From contig NC_062251.1 of NCBI RefSeq assembly GCF_905475465.1, positions 241,001-305,000 of the forward strand: a stretch of 64,000 bases of DNA, read 5' to 3'. Positions within the stretch are counted from its first letter, which is position 1; each line of letters starts with the position of its first letter. Made by a program: the position numbers and the translations under genes. The notes beneath the pieces were generated by a model. That model saw only the letters and a list, made by a program, of their open reading frames with translations. It ran no database searches and was not told where the DNA came from. This document shows, piece after piece, positions 52,901 to 60,415 of this stretch. Source of the stretch: Pieris napi (taxonomy: Eukaryota > Arthropoda > Insecta > Lepidoptera > Pieridae).

Positions 52901-55559
52901 TTGGTTCGGAAATACTTCAGTGGGCAGCAGGTTCCTCATAGTGGTGGTGCGCGGCAAAAACTGCCTTAAAAACCGCTCAGTTGTGGAACGACGGACGTCG
53001 AGGTGATACGGATGGTATTTCGTATTCTGCCTCGACGTCCGATCAGAAACTCAGCTGCAGGTATTAATCCGAACCACTCCACTGAACACTCTCCATGGTA
53101 AATGCTGTAGAAGATGCAGAGATACCTATGCTCTATGCAACGCCAAAAGTTGTAAAGTATTTTTTTTATAGTTATTATTATTAAATTTTTATCAAGTCGA
53201 ACGAGTTTAACTTTGTTAATTAATAAAATCTATGAATCGTTTAAACTAGAGCTAACTTAAACACAATTAGACAGTGTTTGGGTGACGGGGAATTTGTTGA
53301 CAATATTCAAATATTAAGTGAGAAATAGGATTGTGTGAGTGGGTGCTTTAGAATTTATTTATTTATATAATTTATATACAATAAATTCTTCTAATTTTAC
53401 ATTTACTGCCAGTTCTCAAATCAAGGGCGTAGAACGGAAGAGATGAACTGGCAATAAACTCTCCACTATTTATAATCACCAAGTTTTTTAACACAACGTT
53501 TTTAAAGCTGCAACCATTACACCATGTTCCACATAACATCTTAAGTAATAAATAAAAAAAAGGGTGCGTGTACTTATGTACGCGCGTAAGAAGTTATACT
53601 TCTTTGGCTTTCTTTATTTTTTTTAAATATAATTAATTAATATTTAACGTAAACAATTTAATAATATTTAATATTTAGTATATTATTCAATTATTAATTA
53701 ATATTAATAACAATTATTATTTATTATTTTATTATATTATTAATTCAATTTAATAATTTGGTATGTTTCATAACCTTTTAACTAAGTAACAATAGGTCTT
53801 AGTGAAAAAACATTGCTAAATTTCTTTGAAAAAATAATTAAAACTCCTTTATTTGTTTAAAAGGTAAATGTCATTATGGTCATTCAAAATTCTTGGCTTA
53901 GCTGCTAACTTCACGCATATTCTATTTCTTTTTACTTGTAGATTGTCTTATTCCCATCTCGCTCGCGCACGCTATAATCACACTGCCAACTTTGTGTCAC
54001 GGTGTGCGCGCAATCGTAAAATTTCACTCTCATCAATTTTTCATAACGCGCCTAAAGAAGTATAACTTCAAAAATGGAAAAAGTGTGAGAATATTTTGTA
54101 AGGCTCAAGAAAGCTTAACTAACCTGTGGCTGTTGTCTCCGTCTAATGGCATCTATCGCTGGTTGGCAGTTGTCCAAAATAGTGCAAACTCCTTGGACAC
54201 CATTCTGGTAGCAGAAGTCACCTGCAAAACAAGATACATGTAAGTATCAGCAAGTCCGAACTTTTAGTCACTCTCATTCAAAATTCACAGAATCCACTCA
54301 CGTCACAGAAATTGCTACCACGAATCTATTTCTCCGAGACGGCTTGACTGATATTTTTGTTTTTTTACCCTCCCAAAGAAACGCCAGCCAATATTTGAAG
54401 TTATACTTCTTTAGGCGCGTTATGAAAAATTTATGAGTATGAAATTTTACGATGCGCGCGCACCGTGACACTAAATTAACAAAATGAAGTTGCCCACGGA
54501 ATATGCTACGACATTGGACATAATTTAAAAACAACATTCGAATAATAATAGAATTTATGTCACACTTAATATAAGAGAATAATAATAAATATTTATTTAT
54601 TTAATTTTTCAAATGTAAACTGAACTGTATTGACTATAATGACTCCTTTTCCAGTCTTCGATTATTTAATTGTAATTAATTATTTGCATGCAATCAAAAC
54701 TATTTTTTTTAATAATGCCAAAGAAGTATAACTTCTTACGCGCGTACATAAGTACACGCACCCTTTTTATTATATTTATGATATAGTTTAAAAAATGATA
54801 ATTTTATTGATTACAATCAAGTATACGGTGTTTACAATTTTCTTAACCTACAAAGTAATAATATACATAATTAAAAAGAAAATCAAAACAAATTTAAAAC
54901 GTTTGGTTTCTGTGGCAGTGTATCATAAATATAATAAAAAATATATTTAACGTAACGTTTTTAATAAAAAAATACCAGTGGCGCTACAACCTTTTTAGCT
55001 CTGGGCCTCAGATTTCTGTATCTGTTTCGTGATTTGACAATCGACGTTTTGAATGTTAAATGTGCCACAGAAAGTCCATTGGTGAACAGCCGGGGATCGA
55101 ACCTGCGTCCTCGAGAGGCGCACGCTGAAGCTACTAGACCAACACTGCTCCTTAATCACTTGCGTGTGGAAATCACAATAATGGTGGAAAACTTCGCGAG
55201 AAATTATACCCAAATGTAGTACATATGACTTGGCGTAATAAACAAAGAAACAAATCTCCGGCATTATGATTGTTTTTATAATTTTCCTTGCCATTGGGGC
55301 TTTCCCAGTAGTTTTTTTCCATGAGAAATACTTTCATGTAATCTTCTGACCTAGATTTCTAGGCTTAGATATTCCTCGCGATGTTTTTCTATAGAAATTA
55401 AGAATCTATAAGAGGACTGCCGTGTTTGGAACCCACTACTCCAGAGTACACAACACTTTTTAAAATGTAAAACTCTCTAGCTATTAAATTACTTTACATA
55501 CCTTCATATTGTCCAGACGAATAACAAATAAACAAAACAAACACGCACAGTAACAACAT
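31921..55559 (-). CDS. Clip-domain serine protease, snake / hemolymph-protease type
   Basis: Ten exons, minus strand: 55559-55502, 54221-54124, 45272-45196, 44286-44153, 42666-42515, 41101-40989, 38927-38775, 38038-37909, 36725-36594 and 32088-31921. All phases join; 404 aa. Residues 1-16 are a signal peptide (MLLLCVFVLFICYSSG). One clip domain follows with six Cys (CYQNGVQGVCTILDNC through CSFVGVDTIVCC), then a Thr/Pro/Glu linker. The trypsin fold begins at IVGG after DL, so the activation bond follows Leu, not Arg, as in Drosophila Snake and some moth hemolymph proteases. The triad is His (LTAGHC), Asp (NDIALL) and Ser (GDSGGP). Asp six residues before the Ser (KDTCQGDS) and the SFG/PGIY positions predict cleavage after Arg/Lys. 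Role by family: secreted zymogen in a dorsal-ventral or melanization/Toll cascade; which is unknown. The donor of exon 42515 (GTACCT) is weak. The gene spans 23.6 kb because of transposon-filled introns. Confidence 0.95.
32268..32880 (+). mobile_element. HINE-J element with internal tandem repeats
   Basis: Starts GAAGTGAAACTTCTTCATCGG and ends AAAGAAGTTTCACTTC, GTGTGTACACTAGTACACGC hairpin, T run. Near the 5' end a roughly 110-bp unit with GAAGTCAAACTTCTTTATCG and GGTTACGCGCCATGTTG is repeated. Copy 2 is at 56800-57375. Confidence 0.7.
33260..33551. mobile_element. TIR element C, copy 3, internally deleted
   Basis: Begins TGTCACCGTAAAATTG and ends ACGGTGACA with TA on both sides. Most of the left arm is gone, joined to interior sequence near 33291. 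Confidence 0.75.
33552..34149. other. Intronic sequence, unassigned
   Basis: No coding pattern or partner repeat found. Confidence 0.35.
34339..36318 (+). mobile_element. Non-autonomous Helitron carrying element E
   Basis: Starts TCTAAGTATATATATAAAAA after A and ends GCCAGGCCAGCTAG before T. Without E about 363 bp. Contains GAAAACGGCTTGACCGATTT near its 5' end. Confidence 0.85.
34518..36131. mobile_element. TIR element E, copy 2 (1614 bp)
   Basis: Same 15-bp terminal inverted repeat (TGGTAGGGGAGCCCA) and the same interior as copy 1, same orientation relative to the window. Target duplication TAT at 34515-34517 and 36132-36134. It differs from copy 1 by small indels, for example an extra 20 bp near 35161. 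Confidence 0.85.
36765..36875 (-). mobile_element. LINE Z fragment
   Basis: GGCAAACGGGCAGGAGGCTC to CAAGTGCGTTGCCGGCC. Confidence 0.65.
36876..37354. other. Intronic sequence, unassigned
   Basis: An 89-codon frame at 36894-37163 lacks any recognised motif. Confidence 0.3.
37355..37520 (-). mobile_element. Diverged LINE B fragment
   Basis: CCAGCCATTACAGTTCCA and AAAGATTTTCTATCAGAGGA correspond to blocks of the copy at 10365-10690. Confidence 0.45.
37640..37855 (+). mobile_element. LINE Z 3' end
   Basis: GGTCCTTCAAGAAAAGAGCG, AAAGGCCGGCAACG, GAGCCTCCTGCCCGTTTGCC in order; it ends 54 bp from protease exon 8. Confidence 0.65.
38090..38444. other. Intronic sequence, unassigned
   Basis: GC-richer patch at 38110-38270 without a usable frame; AT-rich after that. 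Confidence 0.3.
38445..38740 (-). mobile_element. HINE-A copy
   Basis: Minus-strand copy, 5' terminus near 38740 (TTTCATGCGCCTAAAGAAG), just 34 bp from protease exon 7; 3' part lost. Confidence 0.65.
39029..39178. mobile_element. Short hairpin MITE
   Basis: Left AAAGAAAACACCTTTTTACC..GAAGTTAT is inverted at the right as ATAACTTCGATCC..TTCTTT. About 37-bp arms with a few mismatches. Confidence 0.7.
39357..39845. mobile_element. TIR element with an acidic C-terminal exon remnant
   Basis: AAATATCTGCGAACCT near 39372 is inverted at 39825-39840; ends GTACA/TGTAC. Inside, 39500-39610 reads an acidic Asp/Glu/Ser tail ending VEAFLE and stop, preceded by an AG acceptor and followed by AATAAA signals: probably the last exon of a lost transposase. 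Confidence 0.6.
39862..40095 (-). pseudogene. RTE-type LINE 3' end, degraded
   Basis: Minus-strand blocks for W..A..R..W and QERAQRYIGMN occur in broken frames, followed by an ATT/AAT-rich tail. Confidence 0.4.
40200..40560 (+). pseudogene. Ty3/Gypsy-like gag-pol fragment with aspartic protease
   Basis: Open plus-strand frame of about 120 codons to a stop at 40558-40560. It contains FLIDTGANISVIP, the DTG active-site motif of retroviral-type aspartic proteases, about 60 residues from its end; upstream is a basic Arg/Cys-rich stretch. No reverse transcriptase follows, so this is a short internal piece, not a working element. Confidence 0.7.
40616..40814 (+). mobile_element. Probable 3' LTR of the same fragment
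   Basis: A purine tract AAGAAGGGGGTG precedes TGTATGTAGTGG; AATAAAG lies near 40766; it ends near CTCAAACA. A polypurine tract next to a TG start is the usual 3' LTR border. No second LTR is present. Confidence 0.5.
41310..41508 (-). mobile_element. SINE, tRNA-headed (first family)
   Basis: Minus-strand copy: GCCTGACACACGCCGT, GTGCGAGCAAAT, GCCGGGGATCGAAGC, and head TAGGCCAACACTG near 41500. Confidence 0.75.
41591..42150 (+). pseudogene. Deleted mariner/IS630-type transposon
   Basis: Ends CAGGCGTCTCAAAAGAAAG and CTTTTGAGACACCCTG are inverted. Between them a broken reading has RYVKMLDDFLVPELQ, LYQQDGTTSH, PPRSPDSTPTDFFLWGY and a SKVYANKP block: the C-terminal DDE part of a mariner-like transposase with the last acidic motif. 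Stops and frame breaks make it dead; the N-terminal HTH is missing. Confidence 0.85.
42790..43330 (-). pseudogene. LINE N ORF2 C-terminal part and tail
   Basis: Minus-strand readings include AFDDVRRCLASILEPTGIA, then LGPWGSSAQLIKDLSWRLVD and GDPRAGAFLNE. The last block recurs at 44930, 50985 and 58115. Several stops. Clade not certain. Confidence 0.6.
43355..43420 (-). mobile_element. SINE fragment
   Basis: GACAAGTGATCAGCCTTCTG and GTCTGACACATATC. Confidence 0.5.
43460..43600 (+). mobile_element. Helentron-like element, 5' fragment
   Basis: TTTTGAAGTGAAAACTTCTTTAGCGGCG is a HINE-type 5' terminus; no 3' terminus downstream. Confidence 0.45.
43601..44152. other. Intronic sequence, unassigned
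   Basis: No recognised repeat or coding signal up to protease exon 4. Confidence 0.3.
44335..44605 (+). mobile_element. LINE Z 3' end with ORF2 C-terminus
   Basis: Best copy for coding: the plus strand reads MWNQLPTEVFPNQFDLGSFK, then KRAYQFLKGRQ, the C-terminus typical of CR1/Jockey-type ORF2. The 3' UTR ends with GCCTCCTGCCCGTTTGCC and an A-rich tail. Confidence 0.75.
44606..44929. other. Intronic sequence, unassigned
   Basis: AT-rich; nothing recognised. Confidence 0.3.
44930..45130 (-). mobile_element. LINE N 3' end
   Basis: TTTCCAACACACAAATATAC and AAGCACCAGCTCTGGGGTCA match the other N copies. Confidence 0.6.
45322..46375. mobile_element. Two MITE H copies flanking MITE G
   Basis: Left H (45322-45474) and right H (46195-46375) share CTAAAAAGTG..AATAATTCCTAATTTA, GGTAATGAACAAAAAATACT and TTGCTCGATAGACG blocks. 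The right copy shows inverted ends (TTAAAAGCGTGTTTTA mirrors the left AAACACGCTTTTAAA). Confidence 0.65.
45530..46075. mobile_element. MITE G with about 120-bp inverted repeats
   Basis: Arms contain TTTGACAGGTGCGCAAAGTT (left), CGGTTACATACATACATACA and AAGCTAATATAAAGCGTGTA, inverted on the right. The central 280 bp is non-repetitive with no convincing frame. Confidence 0.75.
46376..46675 (+). other. Unrecognised open frame next to an element I half
   Basis: Frame 46478-46675 (65 codons, MKDDKSNYKSDSENRGKF at the start; KPHSTHVRLMHCFNKMF in the middle). Its stop overlaps the family I sequence AATAAACTACAAGC. It could be a first exon of an autonomous family I transposon or chance. No function assigned. 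Confidence 0.3.
46676..46803 (+). mobile_element. Fold-back element I, right half only
   Basis: AATGCCAAATCATAAAATGA through AGTGAGTTACAGAATCGCAG, as in the right arm of full copies. Confidence 0.7.
46881..47382. mobile_element. TIR element C, copy 4, fold-back form
   Basis: Both arms present (GTCACCGTAAAATTG to ACGGTGAC) with a shortened interior built around a perfect 32-bp palindrome at 47186-47217 (TTGTTGGGAAGTAAAA and its complement). Confidence 0.8.
47383..47754. other. Dispersed repeat and unassigned sequence
   Basis: 47395-47560 (AGTGTAGCTTGCCAACGG, ATCGGTCCAGTAGTTTCGGA, CTTTATAATATTAGTATAG) looks like a dispersed lepidopteran repeat end. The rest is unassigned. Confidence 0.4.
47755..48480 (+). 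repeat. Repeat Q, copy 1, with Helitron insertion
   Basis: Outside 47891-48230 it matches, inverted, 61185-61590 almost base for base (TGGATTCTGATTTTGATTATT, CCATGCAATGCTAGTCATTT and other blocks). Confidence 0.8.
47891..48230 (+). mobile_element. Non-autonomous Helitron, intact (340 bp)
   Basis: Begins TCTTAATATATATATAAATT after A and ends TGGATGGTCTGCTAG before T. Repeat Q copy 2 preserves the uninterrupted target. Confidence 0.9.
48716..48825. repeat. Two adjacent palindromes
   Basis: 48726-48760: GGATATAC..GTATATCC arms around TTTATAGT. 48783-48825: perfect 20-bp arms (ATTTCAGGTTAAAATAATTA) around GTA. Confidence 0.85.
48863..49120 (-). mobile_element. LINE B 3' end
   Basis: CTCAAAATAACTTTATTCAT, GAAGAACTGGCAAGATAC, CTTTTTAATCGCCAAG. 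Confidence 0.7.
49121..49544. other. Intronic sequence, unassigned
   Basis: Possibly LINE B body at the start (TCGCTTGGGAGTTTGTTGT); otherwise nothing. Confidence 0.3.
49545..49945 (+). repeat. LINE Z 3' end plus flank, one arm of an inverted pair
   Basis: Z sequence 49545-49735 followed by TAAATAAATAAA and 200 bp (GAAACAAGTCATCACCTGG, TTTGAGAATAATATTTTAGA) that recur inverted at 52548-52960. Confidence 0.75.
49946..50482. other. Intronic sequence, mostly unassigned
   Basis: A small LINE Z scrap at 49950-50025; the remainder is AT-rich. Confidence 0.35.
50483..50722 (-). mobile_element. tRNA-headed SINE, second family
   Basis: Inverted copy of 5149-5392 with GCCGGGGATCGAACCCGGG near 50648. 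Confidence 0.75.
50730..50935 (+). pseudogene. LINE ORF2 C-terminal remnant
   Basis: Plus reading RKWTGITSAEELFRLAQDTP, then RQFKFVNSQP and stop, followed by AATAAAG. A related piece is at 21595-21720. Clade not assigned. Confidence 0.55.
50985..51270 (-). mobile_element. LINE N 3' end
   Basis: Minus strand: GTGGGGTTCAAGTGC, GGTGACCCCAGAGCTGGTGC, then tail. Reading LIKDLRWRLV is kept. Confidence 0.65.
51271..51884. other. Intronic sequence, unassigned
   Basis: A degraded LINE Z-like patch near 51800-51835; otherwise nothing recognised. Confidence 0.3.
51885..52080 (+). mobile_element. LINE B 3' end
   Basis: GGAGAGTTTATTGCCAGTTC, GAACTGGCAGTAAATGTAAA, TTCATAAGTGTACATTG and the TTTGACTTTGAC tail: the sense orientation. 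Confidence 0.75.
52081..52547. other. Intronic sequence, unassigned
   Basis: AT-rich, no recognised feature. Confidence 0.3.
52548..53160 (-). repeat. LINE Z 3' end plus flank, other arm of the inverted pair
   Basis: 52548-52760 inverts the flank at 49735-49945; 52760-53160 is the longest Z copy (CTTCAGTGGGCAGCAGG, GTGGAACGACGGACGTCGAG, TATTTCGTATTCTGCCTCG). Confidence 0.75.
53385..53560 (-). mobile_element. LINE B 3' end
   Basis: TTTACTGCCAGTTCTCAAA, GGCGTAGAACGGAAGAG, ACCATGTTCCACATAACATC. Confidence 0.65.
53564..54069 (-). mobile_element. HINE-B element in protease intron 2
   Basis: 3' terminus at the low end (GGGTGCGTGTACTTATGTAC hairpin) and GAAGTATAACTTC at 54057-54069. Its 5' end lies 55 bp from protease exon 2. 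Interior resembles the copy at 26387-26897. Confidence 0.75.
54397..54768 (+). mobile_element. HINE-B element in protease intron 1
   Basis: GAAGTTATACTTCTTTAGGC to hairpin GCGCGTACATAAGTACACGC and T run; close to 27202-27584. Confidence 0.75.
54780..55165 (-). mobile_element. LINE N tail and SINE (first family)
   Basis: 54780-54935: N tail (GTTTGGTTTCTGTGGCAGTG). 54970-55165: SINE with CTACAACCTTTTTAGCTC, CAGATTTCTGTATCTG, GCCGGGGATCGAACC and head TAGACCAACACTGC. Confidence 0.65.
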
Positions 55560-55639
55560 TATCAAAACAGAAAGGAATGCATCGAAAATGCAATTTTATT
55601 GTAAATTTTCTTGTCGTGTTTACGGCTTTGAGGTCGCGT

Positions 55640-55700
55640 TGTGACTGAGTCAGAATCGAGATGACCAAGAAAACAATTAATTAAATTATAACTTGTTTCA
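55640..55700 (-). promoter_or_regulatory. Candidate initiator of the clip protease gene
   Basis: On the minus strand TCAGT, the arthropod initiator consensus, occurs at 55648-55644 about 85 bp upstream of the start codon, with a TATAATTTAATTAATT stretch some 30-45 bp further up. Inferred only from motif and spacing. Confidence 0.35.
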
Positions 55701-55944
55701 CGTTTTAATCACTTCTATGAATATTCTTTACTATACTAAAATGTTTTAATTACCAAAACATTAATTAACGTAGAACAATGCCGATATCTAGATTTTCATG
55801 ATGGATATTCATTTATTCACCACTTCATACACATTTCTGTCTACATGAATAACTAGTCTGGCCATAAATACACACACATGTTTTCTTTTTTTTCAACTTT
55901 TTAATTATTTTGAATTTCGAACAGGTATATTATTTTAAAAACTT
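55701..55944. other. Intergenic, unassigned
   Basis: Upstream of the clip protease; no repeat recognised. Confidence 0.35.
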
Positions 55945-56300
55945 CTTTAGATTTTGCGCCATTTCCCATATTTTTTCGTGTTCATTGTCAAATTACTATG
56001 TAATGGGATGTTAAAGAAATATGATTGCAGTGATGGCTTTGCACAAAGTAGGTATGGAGCCGTCGGTCATATCCCAGACACTTCAAAAGCTTTGTATCAG
56101 CCGTATGTTCGTGTATCGTACTATCAACAGGTACAACAACACTTCGTCTGCCGAAGACCAGATAAGATCAGAGCCAGAATTCGTCGAAACCCCTAATGGG
56201 GTATTAAGATCTTATAGCGAGAGATAAAGAGAAGTTCCGCTAGGACTCTGTCGCGTATTCTAAAACAAGACACACTTGCATATTATGATACTTTTATGGT
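55945..56300 (+). pseudogene. Mariner/IS630-type transposase N-terminal remnant
   Basis: Plus reading MALHKVGMEPSVISQTLQKL, then VYRTINRYNNTSS is a helix-turn-helix of mariner-type transposases; after a frameshift ARTLSRILKQD continues. No DDE part. It may be the same family as the C-terminal fragment at 41591-42150. Confidence 0.65.
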
Positions 56301-56780
56301 TAAACATATATAGCGACAGAATGCGTTTTGATCGATCCACTCTTTTTAATTGTATAGATTGATTTAGGGCCGGTCCCGTATATCGACGAGCATCGAGCTT
56401 CAGCCCTGCGATTCTGTAACTCACTTTTCGAACTCACACAGCGGTTTTCGCATCGGCGGTCGCTCTGAAATCAGTCGTGAAGCAGTCATTTTATGATTTG
56501 GCATTCTAATAAACAATAAACTACAAGCTCCCACCTTTACAGAATGACAAATCATAAAATGACTGCTTCACGACTGATTTTAGAGCGACCGCCGATGCGA
56601 AAACCGCTATGTGAGTTCGAAAAGTGAGTTACAGAATCGCAGGGCTGAAGCTCGATGCTCTTCGATAAACTTGACAGGCCCTATATCAATATTTACAATT
56701 AAAACGAGTGGATCGATCAAAACGCATTCTGTCGCTATATATATTTAACCATAAAAGTATCATAATATGCAAAATGTTAA
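56280..56780. mobile_element. Fold-back of about 500 bp with element I at its centre
   Basis: Outer arms share AATGCGTTTTGATCGATCC and AGCGACAGAATGCG blocks inverted at 56290-56400 and 56650-56770; inside them is a full element I (56402-56645). Confidence 0.75.
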
Positions 56781-56799
56781 TTCATGAAAATAATATTTT

Positions 56800-57375
56800 A
56801 TTGAAGTGAAACTTCTTTATCGGGGTTGAAAAAAAATTTAGTGTAACATTTTTTCGTTACGCGTCACATTTTTCCGTTACGCGCCATCTTTTTGAAGTGA
56901 AACTTCTTTATCGACGTATGGGAGAAATTTTGTAGCAAATCGTCACGTTTTTCGGTTACGCGCCATGTTGCTTTTTGAAGTCAAACTTCTTTATCGGCGT
57001 TGGAATGAAACTTCTTTATCGACGTATGGGAGAATTTTTTTAGCAAATCGTCACATTTTTCGGTTACGCGCCATCTTTTTCTTGTCCGTACCACGGTTGA
57101 TCCGAAGAGATTCGAAGCCATTAATAACAAAAATATATAATAACGATAACAATGATAGTAATAATTCTATTACAATTAATGACATTCTATAATAATCTTC
57201 GTAGTAATAAGGTAAAATGAAATATTTGTATTCATATGATAATGAAAGCCTTTTGTTAAACTTTATCTAATTTAACGAATTTCTGTAAAGTTGCATATAG
57301 TAGATCATTTTTCGAAAAATAAGATCATAAAGAAGTTTCACTTCTTACGTGTGTACACGTAGTACACGCACAATT
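56800..57375 (+). mobile_element. HINE-J element, copy 2
   Basis: GAAGTGAAACTTCTTTATCGG start; repeated GGTTACGCGCCAT units; end AAAGAAGTTTCACTTC, hairpin, T run. Confidence 0.7.
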
Positions 57376-57661
57376 TTTTTTTTATAAATTGTCTCTGCAC
57401 ACAGACTCATTTTAAATATAACATAAAGTGTCTAATAACACTATGTACAGTCTCTTAGGGACAATACTCGGTTCTTGTGTCGTATTTATTTCCACTTACC
57501 ACTGTTTAGCACTTAAGACTAACGTGCACTAACACTAATTCACTTAATCACATGTTTTGTCCTTTTCAGTCTTCTCACTAGGCCCGTGGTGTCAACAATT
57601 TGAAGAGTAAACATTCACGAGTTGGTGGGCTCCAGAAATATTTTGATTATAAAATAATATA
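57376..57661. other. Intergenic, unassigned
   Basis: Nothing recognised. Confidence 0.3.
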
Positions 57662-57830
57662 GTATAAGATCCCGATATACAACGACCTTCACCGAGATAT
57701 TTATTTAATGAAACGTATTTTATATTAAATTTAATATGTCAATAAATATAATCCATATGGGTTGCCTAGCAAATTTCAGTCCAGAGTATGTTTAAGTAAT
57801 ATTTAAAAAAAAATATTTTTCGTACATATA
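57662..57830. mobile_element. Partial arm of element P
   Basis: Matches the outermost about 150 bp of the arm at 13724 (AACGACCTTCACCGAGAT, CCATATGGGTTG), then diverges. Confidence 0.75.
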
Positions 57831-58114
57831 TGAACCTATACCTATTCGGGCATTGCGGATATTTGACATTAGGCGCTATATTTAAATTATAATCATAAGG
57901 GGCGATCCTATTACCTCCAATTGCACTTCAGCCTATGACTTTGTCTCTGTCAGAAGTTAAATTAACTATTTAAATCACATACACAAATTTCAAAATCTTC
58001 CGTCTATTATGTAAGCTGTTGTTTTGAATAAAACGCGTTAATATTTAAATAAAGGTGAAAATTGATGTTTAATAACTAATTTAATATAAGAGTATTTCCT
58101 CTAACTTAGATTTT
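57831..58114. other. Intergenic, unassigned
   Basis: Nothing recognised. Confidence 0.3.
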
Positions 58115-58385
58115 GTTCCCTCTGGAATAGAAACTCTTGGGCCGTGGGGTCCAGTGCACGGCTAATTAAAGAGTAAAGTTGGCGCCTAGTAGATAGTACC
58201 GGTGACCCCAAAGCTGGTGCTTTCCTCGCTCAACGAATGAGTATCGCAATACAGCGAGGAAATGCTGCCAGCATTAAAGGTACACTGCCACAGGGACCAA
58301 ACTTTTTAAATTTCTTTTAATAAATTTTTAATTATTACTATATAGGTTACGAATTGTATATTCTGTATATTTGATTGTTATGTTT
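58115..58385 (+). mobile_element. LINE N 3' end
   Basis: Sense copy: GGGCCGTGGGGTCC, CGGTGACCCCAAAGCTGG, AGCGAGGAAATGCTGCCAGC, CACTGCCACAGGGACC. Confidence 0.65.
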
Positions 58386-58793
58386 AGGGGTTAATAAACG
58401 TTTCCTTTCTTTTTAATAATTACATTTGCATTTTAAAACGAATAAAAACTGCTTGCCTTATTAAAAAACACAATTAGAATCCCTGAGTTATATATGTATG
58501 TTTATGACAAATGAGCGTAATAAATATGCATACCTCGTATTCTTTACTTTATATATTTTTTGCTAAAAACATAAGATATATAAATGGCCATGACCTCCAC
58601 TTGTAATGGCGGTACAAGTTGCGAAGACTAAACACTATAAGGAAGCTTTTAAATGTATTTACCGTCCGTATCTGTCTGTCTTTAAAGCCTTATCATCTAT
58701 ATCAATGTCAAGTCTGCGTTTATGCCACTAACCGCAATCCACGCTCTCATAATTAGGTCAAATTAACATAGTGTATGTGGAATAAAAACCGGC
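58386..58793. other. Intergenic, unassigned
   Basis: AT-rich; nothing recognised. Confidence 0.3.
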
Positions 58794-59028
58794 CAGCCTT
58801 GCGATTCTGTAACTCACTTTTGGAACCCACACAGCGGTTTTCGCATCGGAAGTCGCTCTTAAATCAGTCGTGAAGCAGTCATTTTATGATTTGGCATTCT
58901 GTTTAGGTGGAAGCTTGTAGTTTATTGTTTATCTGACTGACTGACTGAAAATGACTGATTTGAGAGCGACTTCCGATGCGAAAACCGCTGTGTGAGTTCA
59001 AAAGTGAGTTACAGAATCGCAAGGCTGG
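58794..59028. mobile_element. Fold-back element I
   Basis: GCCTTGCGATTCTGTAACTC at the left, mirrored at the right, with about 110-bp arms and a short AT loop. Confidence 0.85.
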
Positions 59029-59164
59029 TTGTTATTCAAACAATTTTTATATGCTAAGCGTCATTTCATTTATTTACAAACTTTTAATTAGGTATTGAAG
59101 TGATTACTGTTGAATTAACAGTGATGACAAACAAAAAAGGTTAGCTCTTCACCGTGCTAACCAC

Positions 59165-59480
59165 CTCAGAGTGCGTTGCCGGCTTATGAATTGATACGCT
59201 CTTTTTTTGAAGTAACCTAAGTCGAATTGCTTGGAAATACTTCAGTGGGCAGCTGGTTCCACATAGTGGTGGTGGTGCGCAGAAAACTGCCTTAAAAACG
59301 CTCAGGCGTGGAACGATGATGAAACTCAGCTGCAGGTATTAATCCGAACAACTCCTGTGAACACTCTCCATGGTACATGCGGTAGAAGATGCAGAGTGAC
59401 CCCACATCTCTATCAGGGATCAAGCTCGGAGAGGGATTGGTTGTCGACGATTCGAACCGCCATTCGTTGAATACTTTCCG
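59165..59480 (-). mobile_element. LINE Z 3' end
   Basis: GTGCGTTGCCGGC, CTTCAGTGGGCAGCTGG, CTCAGCTGCAGGTATTAATC. Confidence 0.65.
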
Positions 59481-59518
59481 CACTTACTCTAATTGCGGTT
59501 CATCATTCTTAATAATCT

Positions 59519-59733
59519 GCCCTGCGATTCTGTAACTCACTTTTCGAACTCACACAGCGGTTTTCGCATCGGCGGTCGCTCTCAAATCAGTCGTGAAGCA
59601 GTCATTTTTTGTAGTTTATTGTTTATCAGAATGCCAAATCATAAAATGACTGCTTCACGACTGATTTGAGAGCGACCGCCGATGCGAAAACCGCTGTGTG
59701 AGTTCGAAAAGTGAGTTACAGAATCGCAAGGCA
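59519..59733. mobile_element. Fold-back element I
   Basis: CCTGCGATTCTGTAACTCAC to the mirrored CTTGCGATTCTG complement; shorter loop than the other copies. Confidence 0.85.
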
Positions 59734-59869
59734 GTTGTCACTAGAAAGATTACTTTATATTCTTAAATTATCGAAAGATGCATTTAAGCATAGCTACATC
59801 AGGAATGTGTTTTACATAAAACGAAAGCGTTTTTGATAATTGAACAATAATGCAAACCGTTTCAACATG

Positions 59870-60029
59870 TTAATTGTTCTGTCCAAAGCCTTTGATCCAA
59901 TCTCACATATACCTACTATTGAAAGCATTCAAAATAATGGTAAGAGAATTATTAAACAGGAGTATCAGAATTGACACTAGGGACTCTGGTTGGGATAACT
60001 TAAACTACGTCATTATTTATTTATTAAAA
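59870..60029 (+). pseudogene. Reverse transcriptase remnant (motif A region)
   Basis: VLSKAFDPISH in one frame resembles the LSKAFD..H motif A of non-LTR reverse transcriptases, continuing in another frame as a hydrophobic helix. Very short. Confidence 0.35.
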
Positions 60030-60300
60030 ACATCATTATTGAGCAGTGTTGGCCTAGTAGATTAATCGACTCTCATCTCTTAGGTCGTAGGTTCGATCCC
60101 CGGCTGTGCACCAATGTACTTTCATTCTATGTGCGTATTTAACATTCGCTCGAACGGTAAAGAACAACATCGTGAGGAAAGCGGTCGACAGCGTGTGTCA
60201 GGCACAGGGGGCTGATACTTGCCTATTAGATTGAAAAATTATAATTTAATAACGGGTACATAAATATGACGCCCAGACCTAAAAAGGTTGTAGCGCCACA
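60030..60300 (+). mobile_element. SINE (first family), near complete
   Basis: tRNA-like head AGTGTTGGCCTAGTAG with B-box GGTTCGATCCCCGGC, then ACATTCGCTCGAACGG, ACAACATCGTGAGGA, GCGTGTGTCAGGCACAGG and CCTAAAAAGGTTGTAGCG. Reference copy for the family here. Confidence 0.85.
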
Positions 60301-60415
60301 GATGTTTTTTTTTAATTTATCGGAATTGTTAAAACCTTAAGTAATGAAAACAGTTTGAGATGATGATAGATGGCTTTATTTCAACCAATCTTACGTTAAC
60401 TTACATTACGTAAAA

